A stretch of 64,000 bases of DNA from Ruminococcus sp. OA3 (GTDB lineage Bacteria > Bacillota > Clostridia > Lachnospirales > Lachnospiraceae), in the NCBI RefSeq assembly GCF_022440845.1, contig NZ_JAKNTO010000001.1, forward strand, positions 2,852,001 through 2,916,000, given 5' to 3'. The translations under genes and the position numbers were made by a program. Every line of letters begins with the position of its first letter. The first letter of the stretch is position 1. Below are positions 7,126-15,533 of this stretch, piece by piece. The notes under the pieces were generated by a model, which was not told where the DNA came from, ran no database searches, and saw nothing but the letters and a program-made list of their open reading frames with translations.

Positions 7126-8181
7126 TTATTCATCAATAGAAATCAGGTGATACCTGCGGTTTCCCAGCCCAATGCTTTCTGCATGCTTCAACGTATGGAT
7201 ACCGTTTCTGGACTCGATTCGCTCTATAAGAGATTCTCCGTCTTCTGCCTCATAGACCAAATCCACGCAAGCCTGATCCAATGCAACCGGGTCATAGGAT
7301 GCGAGGATTCCGATATCATGCATATCCGGTTCCGCGGGATTCCCGTCACAGTCACAGTCTACAGACAGACTGTTCATTACATTGATATAAAGAATGTTCC
7401 CAGACAGATAATCTGCAACGGACTTTCCTGCCTCTGCCATAGATTCCAAAAAGGCATCCTGCTCACCGCCCCATATGCTCCCTCCTGTGCCGCCGCTGTG
7501 TATATGCACTTTTCCTTCTGCCGAAGCAATTCCTATGGAAATATTTTTGATAGCGCCCCCATATCCCGCCATGCTGTGTCCTTTGAAATGAGAGAGTACC
7601 ACATAGTAATCGTAATTGGCGAAATTTGCTCCCACATAATTTTCTGTCAGATTGCTCCCACCAGTGACCGGCAGCATCATAGAGCCATTTTCATCCATAA
7701 TATCCACATCTGCAATTTCCGTATATCCATGATCTCCTGCCACCTGATAGTGCATGGCAGTATTGGCCCTCGAACCGCCATAAGCTGTGTTACACTCTAC
7801 AATCGTTGCCTGTAAAGACTGTACCAGTCCGCCAATCAAATCAGTTCTCAAATAATTGCTTCCCGGTTCACCGGTGGACAGTTTTACCGCAATGTTTCCT
7901 TGCGGGGATGCCTGAAGTGCCTGATAAACATTCATAAGCCCCTCAGAAGTTATCGCAGTGGTCATATATACAGCCGGAACGGAAACATCCTCTTCATTTT
8001 CAGACACTCTATTTTCCGGCTCCGGATTTTGTTTCGGTATGGATGATTCTTCTACTTCCTGTAGTTTTGCTCCTGATTCTTTCTTTTCTGTATTTGAGTT
8101 CTGTCCCATTCGGCCACAGCCCGACACGGCTCCGATTCCCAAACAAGCCAAAAAAATGAGTGAAAGGATTCTTTTTTTCAT
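7126..8181 (-). CDS. DUF362-domain lipoprotein
   Basis: Exported lipoprotein of 351 residues. A signal peptide ends in a lipobox with Cys22 (GAVSGC), followed by an acidic linker. The rest matches DUF362: LSTGEPGSNYLRTDLIGGLV, VVLSHFKGHSMAGYGGAIKN and a late DPVALDQACVDLVYEAE segment. DUF362 proteins often occur beside ferredoxin domains and are thought to be redox-linked, but no reaction is established. This copy has no 4Fe-4S ferredoxin tail. It lies between the C-S lyase gene and the permease on the same strand with gaps of 19 and 3 bases, so they form an operon. Confidence 0.85.
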   Translation of the reverse strand: MKKRILSLIFLACLGIGAVSGCGRMGQNSNTEKKESGAKLQEVEESSIPKQNPEPENRVSENEEDVSVPAVYMTTAITSEGLMNVYQALQASPQGNIAVKLSTGEPGSNYLRTDLIGGLVQSLQATIVECNTAYGGSRANTAMHYQVAGDHGYTEIADVDIMDENGSMMLPVTGGSNLTENYVGANFANYDYYVVLSHFKGHSMAGYGGAIKNISIGIASAEGKVHIHSGGTGGSIWGGEQDAFLESMAEAGKSVADYLSGNILYINVMNSLSVDCDCDGNPAEPDMHDIGILASYDPVALDQACVDLVYEAEDGESLIERIESRNGIHTLKHAESIGLGNRRYHLISIDE

Positions 8182-8200
8182 TTATCAATATTCACCTTTC

Positions 8201-9379
8201 TTAGCACTGCCTGCACACCCATTCTTCATAAGCCGCTGCGCTTTCTTTCAGCCTCCCAAGTCCGTCTTCCAACTGCTTTCTGGGACAGGCAAGGTTCATG
8301 CGCAGAAACCCTTCTCCATTCCGGTACTCGTTTCCGTCAGAGAGATAAAGACCACTGTAGCTGCGGATAAAGCGGCAAAACTCTGTTCCATTTCCAATCA
8401 CATTCCTGCAGTCAATCCAGAGTAGGTAAGTGGCCTTGGCGGAAACAGCAGATATTTCTTTGATTTCTCTTTTAATATAATCCTCTGCAAATCTTCTGTT
8501 TTCCCACAGATATTCCCGCAGGGCATTAAGCCATTCCCTACCGCAGTTAAATGCGGCGATTGGCGCCACTGCGGCAAATACATTCGGCTCTGCCACCTCA
8601 TCTGTATTCAGCCCCCGGCTGACCTTGTGCCGCAGGTTGTCCTCCGGGACGATTATCGCTGCCGTCTGGATTCCCGCCAGGTTAAATGCCTTTGTGGGCG
8701 CCACACAGGTAATGCTGTTTCTCCGGCATTTCTCGGAAACACTGGCAAAAGGAGTGTATTCCCATCCCGGTTCTGTCAGGTCACAATGGATTTCATCTGA
8801 TAGTACCAGTACGTGGTGTTTCCTGCATAAATTCCCAATCCGCTCTAAGGTCTCCCTGTCCCATATCTTACCAATCGGATTATGGGGATTGCATAAAATC
8901 AGAAGGGTAGTCTGGGGATTGGAGAGCTTCTCTTCCAAATCATCAAAGTCAATCTGATATTCCTTTCCATCGTATTTCAGCTTATTTTCCAGCACATTTC
9001 TCCCGTTATTCAGGATGGAGTTGAAAAAAATATTGTATACCGGTGTCATGACTACGACGTTTTCACCCACTGTGGTCATTTTACGGACAATACTGGAGAT
9101 GGCAGGCACAACCCCGGTACAGAAAACCAGCCAATCCTTTTGAATTTGAAAATGGTGGTGCTTTTCCCACCATCCCCGATAAGCTGCATACCAGTCATCT
9201 GTAACTTGCGTATACCCAAATACACCATGTTTTGCCCGCTCAATCATACACTCTATGATTTGCGGCGCCGTCTGGAAATCCATATCTGCCACCCACATGG
9301 GCAGTTCGTTTGGCTTTACATCCCATTTCATAGAACCTGTATTCTTGCGGTCAATGATGTTATCAAATTGAAATTTCAT
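8201..9379 (-). CDS. PatB/MalY-type aminotransferase (putative C-S beta-lyase)
   Basis: Fold-type I pyridoxal-phosphate enzyme of 392 residues, the full length for the family. It opens with the MKFQFDNIIDRKNTGSMKWD pattern typical of MalY/PatB. It continues with LPMWVADMDFQTAP, LLILCNPHNPIGKIW and LSDEIHCDL, then the cofactor lysine in CVAPTKAFNLAG at about residue 232. Family members cleave cystathionine or cysteine conjugates to pyruvate, ammonia and a thiol; some also repress maltose genes. GGAGGGGA precedes the ATG. A diverged fragment of a second copy lies at 1927-2127. Enzyme class is firm, substrate is inferred. Confidence 0.9.
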   Translation of the reverse strand: MKFQFDNIIDRKNTGSMKWDVKPNELPMWVADMDFQTAPQIIECMIERAKHGVFGYTQVTDDWYAAYRGWWEKHHHFQIQKDWLVFCTGVVPAISSIVRKMTTVGENVVVMTPVYNIFFNSILNNGRNVLENKLKYDGKEYQIDFDDLEEKLSNPQTTLLILCNPHNPIGKIWDRETLERIGNLCRKHHVLVLSDEIHCDLTEPGWEYTPFASVSEKCRRNSITCVAPTKAFNLAGIQTAAIIVPEDNLRHKVSRGLNTDEVAEPNVFAAVAPIAAFNCGREWLNALREYLWENRRFAEDYIKREIKEISAVSAKATYLLWIDCRNVIGNGTEFCRFIRSYSGLYLSDGNEYRNGEGFLRMNLACPRKQLEDGLGRLKESAAAYEEWVCRQC

Positions 9380-9390
9380 TGTGTCCCCTC

Positions 9391-9990
9391 CTATTCCTCT
9401 GCCTCAAAGGTTATTTCCACAGTTCCTCCCGACAGTGCCTTGACAAACGCCTCTTCTTCGATATGACCAATACGGGTATAATTGTATGAAGTGCTGAAAT
9501 CCTCGAAGAACAGAACAAGGCAGTCGGAACCAAACAGCATAATATCCCCGGCCTTAATACTTCCTACATTTTCAGAGTTGGCGGGCAGTCCCTCGTCCAG
9601 ATAATGGAATTTTTCATTTCCATTCAATTCCTCCATATCAAGTGTCATAGGAAGTCGCTCCAGAAACGCATGTACTGTCTCATTATCATATAAGAACGCC
9701 TGAAATTTCTGCCCGCTTACTTCCACTGTCATTTCCTGCATCTTTTCACCTCCTGTTTCTCTGCTGTTGTCTATACCTTCATCCGTGGATGCTTTTTGTC
9801 CATCCTCGGAAATGTCCTCTGGAACTTCTGCCAAAGTATCTTCATTTTCTCCACCTGAACTTTCCACACTGCGTGTTTCTGCCTCTATTGATGGACGAAC
9901 CGATTGATCTTCGTCTGCGCTGTTTCCGCAAGCAGACAGTGCTAATGCAAAAAGAAGTACCAGCAACACGCTGCAATATCTTTTTTTCAT
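9391..9990 (-). CDS. Lipoprotein with cyclophilin-like domain
   Basis: A 199-residue lipoprotein. The signal peptide ends in LSACG with lipid-anchor Cys21. A low-complexity Ser/Glu-rich linker follows to about residue 95. The C-terminal domain has the hallmarks of the bacterial cyclophilin-like fold: FQAFLYDNETVHAFLERLP, the short FHYLDEGLP, VGSIKAGDIMLFG and a terminal YTRIGHIEE. Such domains lack known prolyl-isomerase residues and often accompany flavodoxins and oxidoreductases; their function is unknown. It heads or is near the head of the 5-10 kb minus-strand operon, just downstream of a structured repeat at 10018-10169. Confidence 0.8.
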   Translation of the reverse strand: MKKRYCSVLLVLLFALALSACGNSADEDQSVRPSIEAETRSVESSGGENEDTLAEVPEDISEDGQKASTDEGIDNSRETGGEKMQEMTVEVSGQKFQAFLYDNETVHAFLERLPMTLDMEELNGNEKFHYLDEGLPANSENVGSIKAGDIMLFGSDCLVLFFEDFSTSYNYTRIGHIEEEAFVKALSGGTVEITFEAEE

Positions 9991-10017
9991 GATAGTTCCC
10001 CTTTTCTTTGTTTAATT

Positions 10018-10169
10018 GTAACTGTTCAGGACGGCGCATCTTCTTGACCGAAAAACCGGTCAAGAAGCATCGGATATTCATCCGATGTGGTAATTGATCC
10101 GGAAAGCGGCTTACAAGCAAGCTTGGCGCTGCTTTCCGGACCAATTTCCCCGCCGTCCTGAACTGTTAC
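10018..10169. repeat. 152-bp nested palindromic element (MITE-like or structured RNA)
   Basis: Outer arms of 19 bases (10018-10036 and 10151-10169) are inverted copies with one mismatch. They enclose three further hairpins: 10040-10049 with 10058-10067, 10068-10075 with 10080-10087, and 10092-10107 with 10131-10146 (15 of 16 paired). The whole space between two genes is taken up by this structure. It has no coding potential. The layout fits a non-autonomous mobile element or an RNA fold within the transcript; it is not a simple terminator because no T-run follows. Confidence 0.75.
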
Positions 10170-10171
10170 GT

Positions 10172-10786
10172 TTAATTTAGAAAATTCCTAACCAGAATCA
10201 CTGCTCCAAATAGAATTAATATAAGTCCAAATACCCGGTTCATAACAGGCAGGCAGTCCTTTTTTGATTTTTTCCTGAACATGGATGCTGCGCCGGTAAG
10301 AGTTCCCCACCAGATATAAGTTCCAATGAAAACACCGCAAACCAAACCGATCCCTTCTGCCAGTCCTCTCTGCCCATGAATCCCAAACCAGGAAAACGCA
10401 AACAGGAAAGTGAGAATTGCTGCCGGGTTGGTAATTCCCACCGCAAAGGAAGAAGCAAACATCCGGATTCCCTCAGTGTAATCCTGTGTATCTTTCGCCT
10501 TACTGCTTTTCATCCTAAACATCCGAATACCCATTTCCACAATCAGACATCCCCCGGCCAGATTAACGATGTTTTGGTATTTTAGCAGAAAGTCTGATAT
10601 AAGAGTGAGTCCAAAGGCTCCGACACAGGCATAAAGACAGTCTGCGACAGAGGAGCCCAAACCGGTTAACAGACCGGCTTTCACACCATAATTCAAGGTT
10701 CTCTGTGCGGTCATTGCTCCAACTGCCCCGGCAGGTACGCCGAAGAGAAGTCCAATTAGAATCCCCTTTAAAATGAAACTACCCAC
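10172..10786 (-). CDS. LysE/RhtB-type amino acid exporter
   Basis: Membrane protein of 204 residues with about six hydrophobic segments. It shows the family opening GILIGLLFGVPAGAVGAMTAQRTL, with the conserved Pro-Gly near the N-terminus, and GLGSSVADCLYACVGAFGL in the second segment. LysE/RhtB proteins export amino acids or derivatives such as homoserine and threonine; the substrate here is not predictable. The likely start is GTG at 10786, three bases after the stop of the DUF3737 gene, with AGGA upstream, so the two are coupled. The nested palindrome lies just downstream. Confidence 0.85.
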   Translation of the reverse strand: MGSFILKGILIGLLFGVPAGAVGAMTAQRTLNYGVKAGLLTGLGSSVADCLYACVGAFGLTLISDFLLKYQNIVNLAGGCLIVEMGIRMFRMKSSKAKDTQDYTEGIRMFASSFAVGITNPAAILTFLFAFSWFGIHGQRGLAEGIGLVCGVFIGTYIWWGTLTGAASMFRKKSKKDCLPVMNRVFGLILILFGAVILVRNFLN

Positions 10787-10789
10787 CTG

Positions 10790-11665
10790 TTATCCTGCCA
10801 TTTTTTCTGCGTTGCCGTCCATTCGGCAGGTGATTACTGTCTTACCCGGATCCACTTTGTCTTTTTCGATAATCAATTCTTTAATGTAGTCTGCCTGAAT
10901 CGTTCCTCCTGACGGATTCATCACGCTATCAATCTTCCCCTTAATCTCTGCATCCACAGTGGAATATTCAAAAGCAAGAGTGGTATTCAGCAAACGGCAG
11001 TTTTTCATGACAAGATTTTCAATGTAACACATCCCCTGCAGGCTCTCGATGGTACAGTTAATCAATGTCAGATTCTTTGCGTTCCAGCCGAGGTATTCCC
11101 CGGATATGAAGGAATCATACACCGTTACATTCTCACTGTTCCAGAAGGCATCTTTAGAAAGCAACTTTGCATTATGGATTTCCATATTTTTCACGCCGTC
11201 AAAGGAGTAATTCCCCACCAATTCAAAATTTTTCAGTTTCATATTCTGACTGTTCATGGCAAAGTAATCACCTTTAGCTGTTACCTGCTCCATGGTTACC
11301 CCATCACAGTTCCAGAGTGTTTCTGCGGCATTGGGAAAATGTACATTCTGAAGTGCGACGCCATGACACCGTCTAAAATTCTTTGGTGCTTCAATGACTG
11401 CATTTTTTACTGTAATGTTATCTGTATACCACACTCCGGCACGCCCCATCTCAAACCAAGTACAGTCCTTGGCGAAAATATTTTTAGCGTACCACAGCGG
11501 ATATTTCCATTTAAACATGCTGCCATACAGTTCAATATTGCTGCTTTCTTTCAGCGGGGATTCTCCTTCTGCAAATATGGTATCATATATTTTTAAGTTT
11601 TCTCCCTTAAAAAGAGGGCGTTCCCCTGTTAAATATTCCTGTCTGATTTCTCTCATTTCACTCAT
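10790..11665 (-). CDS. DUF3737 family right-handed beta-helix protein
   Basis: A 291-residue cytoplasmic protein. It is built from repeating short beta strands with regular Asn, Cys and Val positions (ENLKIYDTIF, NITVKNAVIE, QNMKLKNFEL, KNMEIHNAKL, NLTLINCTIE). This indicates a parallel beta-helix, and the whole length matches DUF3737. The family has no proven function, but its fold resembles polysaccharide-modifying or adhesin helices. No signal peptide is seen. AAGGAGA precedes the ATG at 11665. It lies between a cyclophilin-like lipoprotein and LysE on the same strand, a combination recurrent in Lachnospiraceae to my recollection. Confidence 0.85.
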   Translation of the reverse strand: MSEMREIRQEYLTGERPLFKGENLKIYDTIFAEGESPLKESSNIELYGSMFKWKYPLWYAKNIFAKDCTWFEMGRAGVWYTDNITVKNAVIEAPKNFRRCHGVALQNVHFPNAAETLWNCDGVTMEQVTAKGDYFAMNSQNMKLKNFELVGNYSFDGVKNMEIHNAKLLSKDAFWNSENVTVYDSFISGEYLGWNAKNLTLINCTIESLQGMCYIENLVMKNCRLLNTTLAFEYSTVDAEIKGKIDSVMNPSGGTIQADYIKELIIEKDKVDPGKTVITCRMDGNAEKMAG

Positions 11666-11716
11666 AGTTAATCTCCTTTTTCTTAATTAATTTCTTCTGC
11701 TTCTGTGTCGGTTTCT

Positions 11717-12328
11717 TTATGGTCTTGCAATCTGCACGATTTTGTTGCCCCATCCTTCCAAAACCGGATTTTCCTCTACTGCTGTTACAAATTCTTCCGT
11801 AGCATCAAAGGTTCCTATTTTGGTATATTCCCCGGTAATCTCTGCGTCATGGTAGAAAAGCACAATGCGGTTCGGGTCTGAATAGTAGACTTCCCCTGCC
11901 TTTTCCGATGTTACGGTTTCAGGGTCAGAGGGAATGTCATATCTGCTGGATACATCATAATACTGCATCACATCATAGTCCGCATCTTCATCCCTCTCAT
12001 AAATCGGAAGCCTCCAATCCGAGGTTCCCACATAGCGGGCAATCGCCGCTGCTGTCTCGTTATCAAGAAGCTGCATCATGAAAGGTTCCCCGTCATCCCC
12101 GAACCGTACCTCCAGCTCGGATACACTGTTTACTGCCTGACTGTCTGCCACGGTTTCCGATTCTGTGCCTGATTCTGCCCCTGTATCCTCTCCTGCATCT
12201 ACAGCACTCTGGCTTACATCCCCTGCTGTCCGGGGTTCTTCCTCCTGCCCACAGCCTGCAAGGATTGCTGCGGATAACATCATCATGGCTGCTATTCCTG
12301 TTACTTTTTTTACTATTTTGTTCTTCAT
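11717..12328 (-). CDS. Second lipoprotein with cyclophilin-like domain
   Basis: A 203-residue lipoprotein with lipid-anchor Cys26 (AILAGCG) and an acidic Ser/Thr/Glu linker to about residue 70. The C-terminal domain resembles that of the gene at 9391-9990: FMMQLLDNETAAAIARYVG near its start and EYTKIGTFDATEEFVTAV near its end. A longer Asp/Tyr-rich insert separates them. This suggests the two are distant paralogues. The role is unknown; an extracytoplasmic ligand-binding function is a guess. It lies 78 bases downstream of the ABC permease gene on the same strand. Confidence 0.75.
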   Translation of the reverse strand: MKNKIVKKVTGIAAMMMLSAAILAGCGQEEEPRTAGDVSQSAVDAGEDTGAESGTESETVADSQAVNSVSELEVRFGDDGEPFMMQLLDNETAAAIARYVGTSDWRLPIYERDEDADYDVMQYYDVSSRYDIPSDPETVTSEKAGEVYYSDPNRIVLFYHDAEITGEYTKIGTFDATEEFVTAVEENPVLEGWGNKIVQIARP

Positions 12329-12406
12329 ACTTTGCCCTTTCTGCGCTTTTGCGCTATGCTAACTATGTAAATTCTTCCGTGTACCAGAGCATATTTGAAA
12401 CACACT

Positions 12407-14755
12407 CTAGTCCGCTGTCAATATCGTCATGTCTGGTCTTTTCATCCTTCCTGCCGACAGATATGAGAATCCAAAAAATAGGAGGGTGACTGTCATCCCC
12501 GGTATGACCATATTTGTGATTGTTGGCTGGGATGCAAAATTACTGATCCCTGCAAGCCGCATGACAGCGGATACGACAGGGTTCGTAAGCATGGCTGCCA
12601 GAATCGTTCCTGCCAAGGCTCCGATGGCTGCAACAATCCCAAACCGAAGGGAAAAGGAAATACGCAGTATCCTTGTGGAGCATCCGATTGCTTTGTAGAT
12701 ACCCAGGTCTTTTTGTTCCGCCGTCAGAATCCGGCTTCCGGTCATGACCGTTACAATCAGGATAAATACGGCAATCATCCCATACATAAATGCAATCAAT
12801 CCATGCATGGCCGAGATGATTCCAAAAAGCCCCGGCCAGGTATTTTCATGTACGTGTACATCACCTCCGTAAGTCCCCTCCAGTGCCTCTGTAATCGCCG
12901 CTTTTACTGACGCGTCTGCGAGGAAATAGTGATGGCACCAGATCTGCGGATCATCCTGTCCAATGGTAAGATACCCCTCCCGGTTCATTCCGATATTGGC
13001 TCCCATGTCATTGGCGCAGTGGTATATTCCGGAAACGGTAAATTCCCCGCTCCTCATATCGCCCCGGATGGTCACCTTTTCTCCGATGGTTACCCCTAGA
13101 TCGGAGCTTAATGTTTCAGTCAGGACAACCTCGTCTGCCCTTCGGCTGGTTTCCCCTTTGCTGATATGAAACCTTTCCGGCTCTGTAATGACGTTTGCCG
13201 TATAATTGCTTCCGTTTACCGATACACTGGGCATGGCAAGAAGATATTCGTCCGTAATGTCCGTATAAGAACGCACCGTTTCCTCCAATTCTCCAGCTTC
13301 CAGTTCTCCCAGCGCCTGTACGCCGATGTCCAGATCTGCCGGGTTAAAGGCGTCCATCATTCCCTTGCCCTGTGGCCCCAGCCAATCATTCATCCTCCCT
13401 GCCAGCGATGCAGAGAAGACAAGCAGAACCGCAATCAGGAAGGCGCTTGCATACCGTATCTTCCCGGACAGGAGCTGGCGCACCGCCAGCCGCAGGGGAA
13501 GCGCTTCCGCTTTCATTGGAAATATCCTGCCCGGCTTCCATTTCACATCTGCTGTATCCCCACGGATTGTGGTCATAGGCGTAACCGAGAGGATGTTTCT
13601 CAGTTTCAGAACCGTAAATCCCATTAAGATAAGCAAGATTACTGCGAAAGCCGCCAAGCATGAGAACATCGGTAAATCCACCGGGATGAGGACTCCTGTG
13701 GTGGTAAGGGTTATTCTTCCCACCGCTCTGACTGCCGGAAATGCCGTTCCCATTCCAATGAGGATTCCTACTGCCATGCTGAAACTGTATTGCACAAGCG
13801 TTAGCCGGATGAGCCGGTCTCCCGTAAGCCCTAATGTCTTTAGGATCCCCAAATTCTTATATTCCTGTTCCAGCATACCTGTGATGCTGTGCCCCAGTAC
13901 TGCCATGGCCGCTGCCAGAAGAACCAGCACAAAGGCCGCCAGAAGCGCACAGAAGGCATTTTGCAGAATACTCATAAATCCCAGAATAGCTTCCTTGCCA
14001 TGTATAAACTCTGTATATTGGGAAATCGGGGTGTTTTCATTCAGGAGCCTGCTGATATCGGATACACTGTTACTGCTGTCATCTGTAAAAATATGGATCA
14101 TAGCGCCGTCTCTTACCCGTCTGTCCATGCCCGCTTCCCGGGCGGTCTGAAGGATCGCTTCATAATCTTCCTCTGAAATCAGAAACCCTTTCATGCCAAT
14201 GATGGAACTTCCCATGAAAGGATCCTCATAATATCCGGCAACAGTAAACTGCCTGTCGACCCCGCCCCTTGCCACCGGAAATGTGATAGTGTCTCCCGTT
14301 TCAAGTCCCATAACTGAAACCATGGAGGGGGAGACATAGACGGTTCCGGCCGCAATTGCTTGGGGTGGTTCCCCATAGCCTGATAAGCCATCCTGAAAGA
14401 AGCGGTAAGTTTCCTCCCGGTCCGTCCATGGAATCAGCTGTCCCTCGCTGTCCGATTCCACACCATTTGCTTCATATTCAGAAAAAATAAGGTTCTGAAC
14501 TTCTGTCTTTTGAATCCCATCCTGGGATTCAATGTTCTCCGTAAGTGCATCCATATCCGGGACACCGGATACCCACGCGGTAAGGTTTCCGAACCCTGCC
14601 CGCTCCATTTCCTGACGGATATAATTTCCGCCTCCCAGATAGACCGTGAGGACACAAGTCAGGGAAAGGGCCGCCAGAAATAAGAGAATGGCAATGCCCA
14701 AAAGGCTTCCTTTGTGGCGTTTCATCCCCGCCATACATATGATTTTGTTTACCAT
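12407..14755 (-). CDS. MacB/FtsX-type ABC transporter permease
   Basis: Permease of 782 residues with the two-repeat layout of FtsX-like exporters. An N-terminal membrane segment is followed by an extracytoplasmic domain (about residues 35-260). Three membrane segments around FCALLAAFVLVLLAAAMAVL follow. Then comes a second extracytoplasmic domain bounded by TM segments near residue 430, and finally three more segments around IAFMYGMIAVFILIVTVMTG. Each half has the conserved motif before its helix (EYKNLGILKTLG and EQKDLGIYKAIG). Such proteins use ATP-driven mechanical motion for lipoprotein or peptide export. The gene starts 16 bases after the ATPase gene, so the pair forms one transporter. 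Confidence 0.9.
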   Translation of the reverse strand: MVNKIICMAGMKRHKGSLLGIAILLFLAALSLTCVLTVYLGGGNYIRQEMERAGFGNLTAWVSGVPDMDALTENIESQDGIQKTEVQNLIFSEYEANGVESDSEGQLIPWTDREETYRFFQDGLSGYGEPPQAIAAGTVYVSPSMVSVMGLETGDTITFPVARGGVDRQFTVAGYYEDPFMGSSIIGMKGFLISEEDYEAILQTAREAGMDRRVRDGAMIHIFTDDSSNSVSDISRLLNENTPISQYTEFIHGKEAILGFMSILQNAFCALLAAFVLVLLAAAMAVLGHSITGMLEQEYKNLGILKTLGLTGDRLIRLTLVQYSFSMAVGILIGMGTAFPAVRAVGRITLTTTGVLIPVDLPMFSCLAAFAVILLILMGFTVLKLRNILSVTPMTTIRGDTADVKWKPGRIFPMKAEALPLRLAVRQLLSGKIRYASAFLIAVLLVFSASLAGRMNDWLGPQGKGMMDAFNPADLDIGVQALGELEAGELEETVRSYTDITDEYLLAMPSVSVNGSNYTANVITEPERFHISKGETSRRADEVVLTETLSSDLGVTIGEKVTIRGDMRSGEFTVSGIYHCANDMGANIGMNREGYLTIGQDDPQIWCHHYFLADASVKAAITEALEGTYGGDVHVHENTWPGLFGIISAMHGLIAFMYGMIAVFILIVTVMTGSRILTAEQKDLGIYKAIGCSTRILRISFSLRFGIVAAIGALAGTILAAMLTNPVVSAVMRLAGISNFASQPTITNMVIPGMTVTLLFFGFSYLSAGRMKRPDMTILTAD

Positions 14756-14771
14756 ATCCTGCTCGTACCTC

Positions 14772-15533
14772 CTACCACTGTAACGCGGAAAGCCAGCTCT
14801 GAAGCTTGTTTTCCCGTTCTCGTTCCTGTACCTTCTGGTAACGGGGCAGCTTCAGTTCATCCACGACTTTCCCGTCCTCCAGATATAAAATCCGATTTCC
14901 CCTGACAGCCGCCTTCAGGTCATGGGTCACCATCAGGATGCTCTGACCGGAATCATTGATTGCCGACAGCAGATTTAAGACCTCCTCCGTATGCGACCGG
15001 TTCAGAGCGCCAGTAGGCTCATCGGCAAATAAAAGTCCGGGACCGCCTATCATTGCCCTTGCGATGGCTGCGCGCTGTGCCTCTCCGCCTGAAACTTCGG
15101 AAGGCAGGCGGTTCTTCGCCTTATCAATTCCCATCTGGGAAACCATACGCTCTGCCCGGTCCTGTATTTCTCCGGTACTCCCCTTTTTGCTCACGAAGCC
15201 TGCCACCACTATATTTTCAAAAAGCGTCAGGTTGCTTACCAGATGGGTCTGCTGGAATACAAAGCCAAACTCTTCTGCCCTTATCTTCGCCATCTCCTTT
15301 TCTTTCAGGCAGTTAATCTCTCTTTCTTTATAGATTACCGTTCCATCTGTAACGGCATCCATGCCGCTTAAGACATATAAAAGTGTAGATTTCCCCGCCC
15401 CGGAAGAGCCCATAGTGATAGTAAAGTCTTTGTCGAAAATGTCCACATCCACGTTATCCAGCACTTTATTTTTCACGGAACCCTGAGCAAATACCTTGCT
15501 CACCTTCCTACCCTGCAATAACACTTTTTTCAT
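14772..15533 (-). CDS. MacB/LolD-type ABC transporter ATPase
   Basis: ATPase of 253 residues that powers the permease encoded next to it. Visible motifs are Walker A GSSGAGKST (about residues 42-50), the Q-loop FVFQQTHL, the signature VSGGEAQR, Walker B LLFADEPTGAL and the switch His in MVTHDLK. The closest classes are the MacB, LolD and SalX ATPases, whose partners are FtsX-like permeases. The start at 15533 follows AGGAGG and overlaps the end of the CapK-like gene by 26 bases, which implies translational coupling. A 70-base diverged copy of the middle of this gene is found at 4512-4586. Confidence 0.95.
   Translation of the reverse strand: MKKVLLQGRKVSKVFAQGSVKNKVLDNVDVDIFDKDFTITMGSSGAGKSTLLYVLSGMDAVTDGTVIYKEREINCLKEKEMAKIRAEEFGFVFQQTHLVSNLTLFENIVVAGFVSKKGSTGEIQDRAERMVSQMGIDKAKNRLPSEVSGGEAQRAAIARAMIGGPGLLFADEPTGALNRSHTEEVLNLLSAINDSGQSILMVTHDLKAAVRGNRILYLEDGKVVDELKLPRYQKVQERERENKLQSWLSALQW

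Noticed and set aside
13326-14150. Long plus-strand frame opposite the ABC permease gene
   Set aside because: It is antisense to a gene with clear membrane and motif structure. The translation is rich in Arg, Ser and Pro without domains and has no ribosome site.
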